Shown here: one piece after another, positions 6,669-11,921 of the stretch
Numbering within the stretch: position 1 is the first letter of the stretch
Layout of the letters: each line of letters opens with the position of its first letter
Source of the DNA: Sulfolobus sp. UBA167
Lineage (GTDB): Archaea > Thermoproteota > Thermoprotei_A > Sulfolobales > Sulfolobaceae
Reading direction: 5' to 3'
Assembly (NCBI GenBank): GCA_002495845.1
Contig: DAHF01000060.1
Location: 1 to 11,921 of the forward strand
DNA length: 11,921 nt
Program-made: the position numbers and the translations under genes
The notes under the pieces: generated by a model
The model's database searches: none
Seen by the model: only the letters and a program-made list of their open reading frames with translations
Told to the model about the DNA's origin: nothing

Positions 6669-6716
6669 AAAAGGGAACGCTAATCTACGCCTTCGCACTT
6701 TACCAGCTTCCCTTTT
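6669..6716. repeat. 9-bp perfect inverted repeat upstream of alaX
   Basis: AAAAGGGAA (6669-6677) is the exact reverse complement of TTCCCTTTT (6708-6716), with 30 bp between. It ends about 13 bp before the presumed alaX TATA-like box. It may be an operator, a transcript hairpin or the ends of a very small insertion; the sequence does not decide. Confidence 0.35.
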
Positions 6717-6728
6717 GATTTAGAAAAG

Positions 6729-6738
6729 AATTTTACCT
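6729..6738 (+). promoter_or_regulatory. TATA-like box for alaX
   Basis: AATTTTACCT is centred about 26 nt before the ATG at 6758, consistent with leaderless transcription. No Shine-Dalgarno motif precedes the ATG. Confidence 0.45.
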
Positions 6739-6757
6739 AAACGCATAACTCATTTTC

Positions 6758-7213
6758 ATGGACGATACAGAAGTAAGAACTCACACCGCCCTTCACGTAG
6801 TCAAGGGAGCTGTAAGGAAAGTCTTAAATGCCAAATGGACTGCGTCTACATGGGTATCCAAAGGCCACGGGAGGCTCACAGTCCAGCTCGATAGAAAGCC
6901 AGGGGAGAGCGATATGAAGGAGGTCTTCAGGCTAGCCAACGAGAAGATAATCCAAGACGTACCAGTGAAAGTAGAGACCTTGCCTAGGGACGAGGCTGAG
7001 AGAAAGTACGGAGATGAGATCTACGACCTCTTTCCAGTCCCTGAGGAAGTTAAGGAGTTGAAGATAGTAATCATAGAGGGATGGAATCTGAACGCGTGCA
7101 ATAAACCGCACACCTCAACTACAGGTGGAATAGGAGAGATAGAAATGGACGACTGGAGGTTCAGGAAAATGAAGAACCTACTTGAAATCTCGTTCAACTT
7201 GAAGAGCCTGTAA
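6758..7213 (+). CDS. alaX: AlaX-type alanyl-tRNA editing protein (short form)
   Basis: This free-standing trans-editing enzyme hydrolyses mischarged aminoacyl-tRNA-Ala (Ser, possibly Gly) in the cytosol, removing the product of alanyl-tRNA synthetase errors. The 151 residues correspond to the isolated editing domain of AlaRS, the size of short AlaX. The zinc-binding signature is complete: H9 and H13 in RTHTALHVV (the HxxxH motif) and C114 and H118 in ACNKPHTSTTGGIGEIE (the CxxxH motif). SKGHGRLTVQLD (34-45) follows the family beta-strand pattern. The N-terminal Gly-rich beta-barrel of longer AlaX-M forms is absent, as expected. The start rests on the TATA spacing and on the usual short distance from Met to the HxxxH motif. 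It is monocistronic, with no functional link to the flanking genes. I consider the family assignment secure; the exact amino acid edited is not. Confidence 0.9.
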   Translation: MDDTEVRTHTALHVVKGAVRKVLNAKWTASTWVSKGHGRLTVQLDRKPGESDMKEVFRLANEKIIQDVPVKVETLPRDEAERKYGDEIYDLFPVPEEVKELKIVIIEGWNLNACNKPHTSTTGGIGEIEMDDWRFRKMKNLLEISFNLKSL

Positions 7214-7280
7214 TCAGCCCTTGTAAGCTAAGTCACCGGTCTTCGACGGCTCCGTCATCACGTTGAGAGCAGACTTTGAA
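7214..7280 (-). pseudogene. Antisense coding remnant (C-terminal scrap) or C/D-box-like RNA
   Basis: Directly after the alaX stop, the minus strand reads an open frame ending NVMTEPSKTGDLAYKG and a TGA at 7216-7214. The composition is protein-like, yet there is no start and the frame breaks within about 35 codons upstream. I do not recognise the parent protein. The same bases also read as GTGATGA (C box) followed 37 nt later by CTGA (D box), with a GTGACTT that could be C' exactly 12 nt before CTGA. That would fit an archaeal C/D guide RNA, but the internal D' box is poor. Confidence 0.25.
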
Positions 7281-7332
7281 AGGTAAGGTAATATTATAAT
7301 TTTACATAATCAATCCCCTTTTTATTTCCTTC

Positions 7333-7391
7333 TGAGGAATGAGGAAACGTGGACAGGAGAAAACTCCTCCCTAAAGTAGGGAAAAGCCTTC
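7333..7391 (+). ncRNA. Two-hairpin module B, related to the module at 5035
   Basis: TGAGGAATGA (7333-7342) opens the module, as in copy A. Hairpin 1 is AGGAG (7355-7359) with CTCCT (7364-7368) around AAAA. Hairpin 2 is CCCTA (7369-7373) with TAGGG (7377-7381) around AAG. It closes with AAAAGCCTTCC. Leader, hairpin order, CTCCT spacer and AGCC(C)TT ending all match copy A, while the loops and stems differ in sequence; this suggests selection on structure or common descent from an IS200/IS605 right end. No tnpB frame precedes it. Orientation is the same as copy A, 2.3 kb apart. Confidence 0.4.
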
Positions 7392-7436
7392 CATGTATAT
7401 TTCACAATTATTCAAATTGAGCAATTGATAATATAT

Positions 7437-7477
7437 TATATGCGTGTGCATTTTTTATATACGCATTATACACGTAT
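7437..7477. repeat. Alternating purine-pyrimidine tract with inverted repeat
   Basis: TATATGCGTGTGCAT (7437-7451), TATATACGCAT (7456-7466) and TATACACGTAT (7467-7477) are three blocks of strict alternation. ATGCGT (7440-7445) and ACGCAT (7461-7466) are inverted repeats. It lies just past the stop of the phosphodiesterase gene and may fold in RNA or adopt unusual DNA structure; no function is shown. Confidence 0.35.
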
Positions 7478-7484
7478 TCCTTTT

Positions 7485-8468
7485 TTACACCACACAAAGA
7501 GGTATCTCCATTTCGTCCTTGGAGATTCCACCATGATTCCCCTTATACTCCATTGAATCATCAATCCAATAGTTGAGGGTCGTCCTCCCCTTAGCTACGA
7601 CAGCGTAGTCCGGAACTTTAATTCCTCCTGCATATTTAGATAGCATTTCTCTATTGAAGACATATGCGTCATATTTCCTGAATATCTCAGAGACGTCATG
7701 TCTGGAAATTATCATTAGGTTCCTGCTATCCCCGAAAGGAGGGACCTCTACCTTGTCTAGGATCTCTTGATCCCTCGAGATGTCTATGTTCCTCTCCACG
7801 TCTATTTGACCGTGGTCTGAAGTCAAGACTACCGTGAACCCGTTTGACTTCCCTATTTCCATAGCTTTCTTCACTATCTTGGATACCTCCATTACCGTCT
7901 CAGCGGTCTCGGGAGAGCTGGGCCCATAGTGGTGAGACACCGTATCGACGTAGGGTATATAGAAGAAGACGAAACGCTTTCCAGACAGAGACCTCCTAAG
8001 AACGGACAGCGAGTCGTAAGGTGTGAAGTAGTTCCTCACTTCTGCCCCGACCAAGGTAGAGAACAGTCTCTTTGAGGAGCCCGACAAGGGGGTCACGAAA
8101 GTACTTTCCTCTCCCCTCAGATAAGAGGAAGGCAGTTCTATCTCAGGGTTCTCTCCCTTCCTGATGGCTGACAGCAAGTCCACAACCTTTCCTCTCCTCT
8201 TGTCATACACCTTCCACCCCAATATACCGTGATCTCCAGGGGACTTGGCGGTAAGGAGGGTCGTCATCACAGTGACTGTTATCGTGGGGAACACGCTCCT
8301 TATCTTCTGGCACTCCTGAATTCCTGTCTCATGAAAGTTATTCCATCCGAGACCGTCTGTAAGTATGAGGAGGATCTTATCCCCGCTCAACATCTTCGTT
8401 TCGCCTCCGTAGAGCGAGTTCTTCACGTCCCTAGCTACGTCTACAAGAGACGTGTTGTTGAGGGACAT
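7485..8468 (-). CDS. Alkaline-phosphatase-superfamily phosphodiesterase / nucleotide pyrophosphatase
   Basis: This is a two-metal phosphoryl-transfer enzyme of the type I phosphodiesterase/nucleotide pyrophosphatase group. Counted from the ATG at 8468 (327 aa), the ligands appear in canonical order: D38 in LTDGLGW, the nucleophile motif FPTIT (60-64) followed by TTLLTAKSPGDHGILGW, D175 and H179 in YVDTVSHHYG, D218-H219 in TSDHGQ, and H312 in GNHGGISKDEMEIPL. The set is complete, so it should be active; substrate unknown. No signal peptide is seen. The frame stays open to a GTG at 8558 and an ATG at 8549 (with GGTGA in front), overlapping the transporter gene. The extra 27-30 residues are low-complexity (NNLNNNKDREKDIKDKE), and a strong TATA box sits 28 nt before 8468, so I prefer 8468. 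It lies directly downstream of the MFS gene. Confidence 0.87.
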   Translation of the reverse strand: MSLNNTSLVDVARDVKNSLYGGETKMLSGDKILLILTDGLGWNNFHETGIQECQKIRSVFPTITVTVMTTLLTAKSPGDHGILGWKVYDKRRGKVVDLLSAIRKGENPEIELPSSYLRGEESTFVTPLSGSSKRLFSTLVGAEVRNYFTPYDSLSVLRRSLSGKRFVFFYIPYVDTVSHHYGPSSPETAETVMEVSKIVKKAMEIGKSNGFTVVLTSDHGQIDVERNIDISRDQEILDKVEVPPFGDSRNLMIISRHDVSEIFRKYDAYVFNREMLSKYAGGIKVPDYAVVAKGRTTLNYWIDDSMEYKGNHGGISKDEMEIPLCVV

Positions 8469-8490
8469 TTCAAATTGCTCCACTTCTTTA

Positions 8491-8502
8491 TCTTTTATAT
8501 CT
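8491..8502 (-). promoter_or_regulatory. TATA box for the phosphodiesterase gene
   Basis: The minus strand reads AGATATAAAAGA, close to the archaeal consensus, centred 28 nt before the ATG at 8468. It lies between the transporter stop (8530) and that ATG. It implies separate, leaderless transcription of the phosphodiesterase and decides the start. Confidence 0.6.
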
Positions 8503-8529
8503 TTTTCTCTATCTTTATTATTATTTAGA

Positions 8530-9873
8530 TTATTCTGAAACCGACTCATTTCTTTCACCTTCTTTAGAGATCACCTCCAAGCTCTCTCTTGCGGGCTCCC
8601 TCAAGGTCAGGGTAATGACTGAGGCTATCAAGCTCATGAGAGCTGTGAAAAGCATAGTTATAGGAATGCCCAAGGAGAAGAGGTCAGCGTAGAGGAAAGC
8701 TGAGAGGATCGCTCCTGTCCTCCCTGCCAGGACGGTGAACATCTGGGATATACCTCTAATCTTTGTGGGAAAGAGTTCCACGCCCCAGAACCCCACTATC
8801 GTCCCAGGTCCTATCTGGCTGAAGAAGTTCTCCATTCCTAACAGACCCATAGCCATTGCTACCATCACGAGGTCTATCGACTTGAAACCATTGCCGAAGA
8901 GAAACCCTAAGGCAAGCGCTGAGATTCCCATCACTGCGAAGCCCAGGCTTTGGTTAATCCTCCTCCCAGTCTTATCCACAAGGGACATTGCAAGCAGTGC
9001 ACCAGGAATAGTGAAGAGAGAGTACATGACCGCGGAGAACTCTGGTGGAGTGAACCCAAGCTTCTCTCCTATTTCAGTGGGGGAGAAGAACCCTAGACCA
9101 TAAGCTACCATGTCGAAGAGGAACCATGTCAGTGAGGAAAGTACTATCAGCTTGACAGACCTCTTCAGGTGGACAACGATGGAGACGTCGTCCTTGACTG
9201 CTACGTCTATTCCATAAGACCTCTTCATGGATTCCTTGTCAGACTTGAGGAAGGCAAGGAACCTGGGGGTCTCTGGAAGGTTCCTCCTGGCTAAGACCAC
9301 TGACAATGCCGGGATGGCTCCCAACCCCATGACTACCCTCCATAGCAGGTCAGGAGGTAGGTAAGAGTAAAGTATTACCGAAGTTATCGCAAGAGATAAT
9401 GCACCGAGATCCCAGCTCAATCCTCCACTGAAGGTCAAGAGCTTTCCCCTATCCCTTTTGTTTGCGTACTCTGCTACGATCAGCGGAGACAGCACGTAGT
9501 CAGCTCCTACACCAACCCCCAGGATGAACCTAGATAAAACAAGGAGAGGTATGTTAGGAGATATTGCTTCCATGATTGCTCCTATACCCATTAAGAAGAC
9601 ATCTATCCCGTAGAACCTCTTCCTTCCTCTGTTGACCAGGGGGCCGAATATCATGGCGCCGACGAAGTTTCCTACGATCACGCTCGAGAGTATCAACGAG
9701 GAGGCCGAGGAAAGGGCACTTATGTGAAAGGTATCAGCTATGGCAAAAAGGAGAATTGAGGCACTTGATAGATCCCAGCCGTCGGTGAACTGGCCCATTC
9801 CTCCCACTATTGCCGTCTTCCAGTGAAACGAGTTCAACTTCTTCCCGTCAAGAGGATCTAGAGGAGATCTCAT
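8530..9873 (-). CDS. MFS transporter (sugar/metabolite:H+ symporter-like)
   Basis: This is a 12-segment membrane permease of 447 aa, standard for the family. TM1 carries the acidic motif FTDGWDL (29-35). The loop 2-3 signature is GPLVNRGRKR (77-86), with Asn where Asp is usual. RFILGVGVGADYVLSPL (115-131) and EYANKRDRGK (135-144) are the TM4 and loop motifs of sugar-porter and aromatic-acid/H+ symporters. NLPETPRFL (198-206) is the PESPR-type motif after TM6, VDKTGRR (299-305) is the second-half loop signature, and ELFPTKIRG (366-374) matches the ELFPTxxRG motif. Both termini are short and probably cytosolic. The substrate cannot be read; acid, sugar or phosphate compounds are all possible. 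It is divergent from an acyl-CoA synthetase across a short AT-rich gap, which hints at a carboxylic acid, and is followed by a phosphodiesterase gene, which hints at a phosphorylated substrate. Confidence 0.88.
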   Translation of the reverse strand: MRSPLDPLDGKKLNSFHWKTAIVGGMGQFTDGWDLSSASILLFAIADTFHISALSSASSLILSSVIVGNFVGAMIFGPLVNRGRKRFYGIDVFLMGIGAIMEAISPNIPLLVLSRFILGVGVGADYVLSPLIVAEYANKRDRGKLLTFSGGLSWDLGALSLAITSVILYSYLPPDLLWRVVMGLGAIPALSVVLARRNLPETPRFLAFLKSDKESMKRSYGIDVAVKDDVSIVVHLKRSVKLIVLSSLTWFLFDMVAYGLGFFSPTEIGEKLGFTPPEFSAVMYSLFTIPGALLAMSLVDKTGRRINQSLGFAVMGISALALGFLFGNGFKSIDLVMVAMAMGLLGMENFFSQIGPGTIVGFWGVELFPTKIRGISQMFTVLAGRTGAILSAFLYADLFSLGIPITMLFTALMSLIASVITLTLREPARESLEVISKEGERNESVSE

Positions 9874-9892
9874 TAGGTTGAGATCTTTATAG

Positions 9893-9900
9893 ATATAATA
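9893..9900 (-). promoter_or_regulatory. TATA-like box for the MFS gene
   Basis: On the minus strand TATTATAT is centred about 24 nt before the ATG at 9873. A second candidate, CTATAAAG near 9884-9892, is too close to the ATG. Leaderless transcription is expected. Confidence 0.45.
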
Positions 9901-9915
9901 AAACTTAGTGTATAG

Positions 9916-9927
9916 AAAAAATATATT
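9916..9927 (+). promoter_or_regulatory. TATA-like box in the divergent gap, probably for the acyl-CoA synthetase
   Basis: AAAAATATATTC lies about 22 nt before the ATG at 9943. If translation starts at 10045 this promoter would give a leader of about 100 nt carrying the SD motif GGAGG (10033-10037). A second AT-rich box, CTTTTATTT at 10013-10021, sits 28 nt before 10045 and would instead give a leaderless transcript. Confidence 0.4.
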
Positions 9928-10032
9928 CTAATAAAAGATACTATGACATATATAGAAAACATAGAGGAAAGAGATTCACGAGAGTGGAGCATTAGCAGGA
10001 CTTCTGACTCTCCTTTTATTTCCCGGAAACGC

Positions 10033-10037
10033 GGAGG
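10033..10037 (+). promoter_or_regulatory. Shine-Dalgarno motif deciding the synthetase start
   Basis: GGAGG is spaced 7 nt from the ATG at 10045. It matches the anti-SD core of archaeal 16S rRNA and favours 10045 over the upstream in-frame ATG at 9943. Confidence 0.5.
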
Positions 10038-10044
10038 ATATGAT

Positions 10045-11835
10045 ATGAAAGAAATATCGCTAGAAAATTACTCCTCCATGTGGAAGAAAAGCTTGGATGA
10101 CCCAGAGGGATTCTGGTTGCCTATATCGAGGGAGCTAGACTGGTTTGAACCACCGTCTAGAGCTCTCTCTTATGTTTCTCCATCATCTTACACGTGGTTC
10201 CCGGGAGGTAAAATAAACATAGCGAGCAACTGTTTAAAGTGGTCTCCTGAGAAGACAGCCATAACATGGTACGGTGAGGATAGCGAGCCTCGAAGGATAA
10301 CTTACGGCAAGTTGAGGGAGATGACGCTTAGGATGGTTGAGGCATTGAAAGACCTGAAGCCTGGAGAGAGAGTGATGATCTATATGCCCATGATACCTGA
10401 GGCTGCAAGTACAATTCTAGCTTCCTCCTGGTTAGGTCTAGTTCACTCAGTTGTCTTCTCAGGTTTCGGAGCTGGAGCCCTCAAATCGAGGATAGAGGAC
10501 GCTAGGCCTTCTGTCCTCGTGACTTCACCTTATACCCTAAGAAGAGGTAAAAAGATACCGTTAGAAACTGTTGCAAAGGAAGCTACAAAGGGATCTGGAG
10601 TTAAGGTCATCACGATAGATAGAGACTACATTCCGTTCGAGGTCGCAAAGTCTGAACCGCATAGAACGCGCTCCGAGGACCCTCTTTTCATACTCTACAC
10701 CTCAGGTACTACTGGGAAACCTAAGGGAGTGGTACACTCAGCAGGTTCTTATACTGTGTGGGCCTACGCCCACGTAAAGTGGCTCTTCGACTTGAGCCAA
10801 GGTCCTTTCCTCTCAACCTCTGACATAGGTTGGATAAACGGACACTCTTACAGTCTCTACGGGACTCTCCTGAACGGTGGTAACGTAGTCTGGTACGAAG
10901 GTGCTCCAGACTATCCCAATTACGAGAGGCTTTGGGAGATCATGGAGAAGGAGAAGGTGAAGTACTTATGGACTGCACCTACATTGGTCAGGCTCCTCAT
11001 GAAGAACGGGGATATCAGAGGCAAGTACGACATTTCCTTGAAAATAGCAGTTACTGCGGGGGAACTGTTAGGAAGCGACGCGTACGATTGGCTGGTGAGG
11101 AACACGAAGGCTGAGAGAGTATTCGAGGTGTGGGGACAGACAGAGAACAGCGGATATATAGCTTCACCCGGTGGAGAAGGCCTAGGCTTACTTCCAATCA
11201 AAAAGGGTTCAGTGGGTCTACCTTTACCTTCAATAGAAGTGGAAGTAGTAAACGAAGACGGGAATAAGTTGCCTCCACGTGAGTCTGGATATGTAATAGT
11301 GAAAAGCCCTTCACCTGCGTTCATGACCACCCTCTGGGAGGACAGGGAGAGGTACTTGGGTTATTACTCAAAGTTCGGCTATTACAACACAGGGGACTTC
11401 GGGTACGTAGACGAGGAAGGCTATCTGTACATCCTAGGTAGGTCAGACGACGTGATAAAGGTAGCAGGCCACAGGATAGGCGTAGCTGAGGTCGAGGAGA
11501 GCTGTCATATAGATGAGGTAGCGGAAGTTACTGCCGTGGACGTACCGGACGAAGTGAAGGGAAGCAGGATAGTCATCTTCGCAGTCCCCAAGGAAGGAGT
11601 CGACCCTGAGGTAATAAAAGGGAAAATGAGGAGAAAACTCAGAGATAACATGGGACCAATAGCAGACGTCAAAGACGTCATAGTAGTGAGCAAGCTACCT
11701 CACACTCGCACGGGGAAGGTGCTAAGGAGGTTGCTCAGGAACATATATACCGGAAATTCCATAGGAGACTTAAGCACGCTAGAAGACGAGGAAGCAGTCA
11801 AGGAAATCATGAGGGCAATAGGTGAGGGGAAATGA
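10045..11835 (+). CDS. AMP-forming acyl-CoA synthetase with enlarged acyl pocket (candidate 4-hydroxybutyrate-CoA ligase)
   Basis: The enzyme activates a carboxylic acid with ATP and CoA through an acyl-adenylate. Counted from the ATG at 10045 (596 aa), the N-terminal motif ENYSSMWKKSLDDPEGFW (7-24) matches acetyl-CoA synthetases. The ATP loop YTSGTTGKPKG is at 218-228 and the hinge region at GRSDDVIKVAGHRIG. K558 in THTRTGK-type context (HTRTGKVLRR) is the expected catalytic lysine. In acetyl-CoA synthetase the acetate pocket is closed by Trp in DTWWQTE; here the motif is EVWGQTE, with Gly at that position (codon 11134-11136). The SVGEP motif is TAGEL. A Trp-to-Gly change here is known to allow 4-hydroxybutyrate in Metallosphaera enzymes. 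The frame extends to an ATG at 9943, but those 34 codons hold several CGN arginines unlike the rest. The stop overlaps the next gene (ATGA). Medium-chain acids remain possible substrates. Confidence 0.88.
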   Translation: MKEISLENYSSMWKKSLDDPEGFWLPISRELDWFEPPSRALSYVSPSSYTWFPGGKINIASNCLKWSPEKTAITWYGEDSEPRRITYGKLREMTLRMVEALKDLKPGERVMIYMPMIPEAASTILASSWLGLVHSVVFSGFGAGALKSRIEDARPSVLVTSPYTLRRGKKIPLETVAKEATKGSGVKVITIDRDYIPFEVAKSEPHRTRSEDPLFILYTSGTTGKPKGVVHSAGSYTVWAYAHVKWLFDLSQGPFLSTSDIGWINGHSYSLYGTLLNGGNVVWYEGAPDYPNYERLWEIMEKEKVKYLWTAPTLVRLLMKNGDIRGKYDISLKIAVTAGELLGSDAYDWLVRNTKAERVFEVWGQTENSGYIASPGGEGLGLLPIKKGSVGLPLPSIEVEVVNEDGNKLPPRESGYVIVKSPSPAFMTTLWEDRERYLGYYSKFGYYNTGDFGYVDEEGYLYILGRSDDVIKVAGHRIGVAEVEESCHIDEVAEVTAVDVPDEVKGSRIVIFAVPKEGVDPEVIKGKMRRKLRDNMGPIADVKDVIVVSKLPHTRTGKVLRRLLRNIYTGNSIGDLSTLEDEEAVKEIMRAIGEGK

Positions 11836-11921
11836 TAGTCGACATGGAGGAAGCTGTATCCAAAGTAAAGGAGGACGACTTGATCACAATAAGTGGTATG
11901 TCGTTCCACAGGAACCCTATG
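11832..11921 (+). CDS. Family-I CoA-transferase alpha subunit, 5' part only (runs off window)
   Basis: The first 30 codons of a gene are visible. The ATG at 11832 overlaps the synthetase stop by ATGA, and GGTGAG (11821-11826) is a well-placed Shine-Dalgarno motif. The peptide includes MEEAVSKVKEDDLITISGM and then SFHRNPM. This matches the N-terminus of family-I CoA-transferase alpha subunits (glutaconate/3-oxoacid type), where a short helix with VKDGD is followed by a GG-turn and HR-P-M. An internal ATG at 11844 is an alternative start. The beta subunit would be expected next. Coupling to an acyl-CoA synthetase suggests one pathway that uses both ATP-driven and CoA-exchange activation of an organic acid. 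Identification rests on only 30 residues. Confidence 0.6.
   Translation, partial: MIVDMEEAVSKVKEDDLITISGMSFHRNPM

Noticed and set aside
8229..9103. Plus-strand open frames of 99 and 122 codons opposite the phosphodiesterase and MFS genes
   Set aside because: They mirror the codon bias of the real minus-strand genes and show no motif.
9943..10044. N-terminal extension of the acyl-CoA synthetase from the ATG at 9943
   Set aside because: Several CGN Arg codons unlike the gene body, no family similarity, and a GGAGG motif placed for the ATG at 10045; kept only as an alternative start.
10920..11330. Minus-strand 136-codon frame inside the acyl-CoA synthetase
   Set aside because: It is antisense to conserved synthetase motifs and has no promoter or family features.

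Overview
The window looks like a chromosomal segment of a thermoacidophilic crenarchaeon of the order Sulfolobales, most like Metallosphaera or a close relative. The reasons are heavy AGG/AGA (Arg) and ATA (Ile) codon use, TATA-like boxes 24-28 nt before start codons with almost no leader, SD motifs of the GGTGA/GGAGG type where genes are coupled, and the gene content: a type-1 4-hydroxybutyryl-CoA dehydratase, an AlaX editing protein, a GT4/GH15 sugar pair and an acyl-CoA synthetase. The genus is inference; no rRNA or other marker is present.

Left third (1-4892). Positions 1-70 hold a GC-rich double hairpin that resembles an IS200/IS605 right end on the minus strand. A complete 4-hydroxybutyryl-CoA dehydratase gene (minus strand, 132-1637) carries all four [4Fe-4S] ligands and the catalytic residues. 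Divergent from it across 124 bp is a GT4 glycosyltransferase with trehalose-phosphate-synthase-like acceptor-site motifs, followed 47 bp later by a GH15 hydrolase (trehalase or glucoamylase). The two probably act on trehalose or a short glucan.

Middle (4893-7484). This is a loosely packed, AT-rich accessory stretch. It holds two related two-hairpin modules (about 5035-5119 and 7333-7391) that look like orphan IS605/omega-RNA-type right ends or small RNAs, coding debris, a hypothetical protein with a possible winged-helix C-terminus, a 115-aa helical hypothetical protein, and AlaX, which clears mischarged tRNA-Ala. Several perfect palindromes and inverted repeats lie between these genes.

Right third (7485-11921). 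On the minus strand an MFS transporter is followed by an alkaline-phosphatase-superfamily phosphodiesterase, whose probable start has its own TATA box in the gap after the transporter. Divergent from the transporter is an AMP-forming acyl-CoA synthetase, coupled by ATGA overlap to the first 30 codons of a family-I CoA-transferase alpha subunit that runs off the window. In the synthetase the Trp that closes the acetate pocket is replaced by Gly. That change is associated with 4-hydroxybutyrate-CoA synthetases of the 3-hydroxypropionate/4-hydroxybutyrate cycle. The two ends of the window could therefore supply consecutive steps: 4-hydroxybutyrate to its CoA ester, then to crotonyl-CoA.

I see no CRISPR array, no tRNA or rRNA gene, and no intact transposase. 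The best leads are the acyl-CoA synthetase pocket, the GT4/GH15 pair and the two-hairpin modules.
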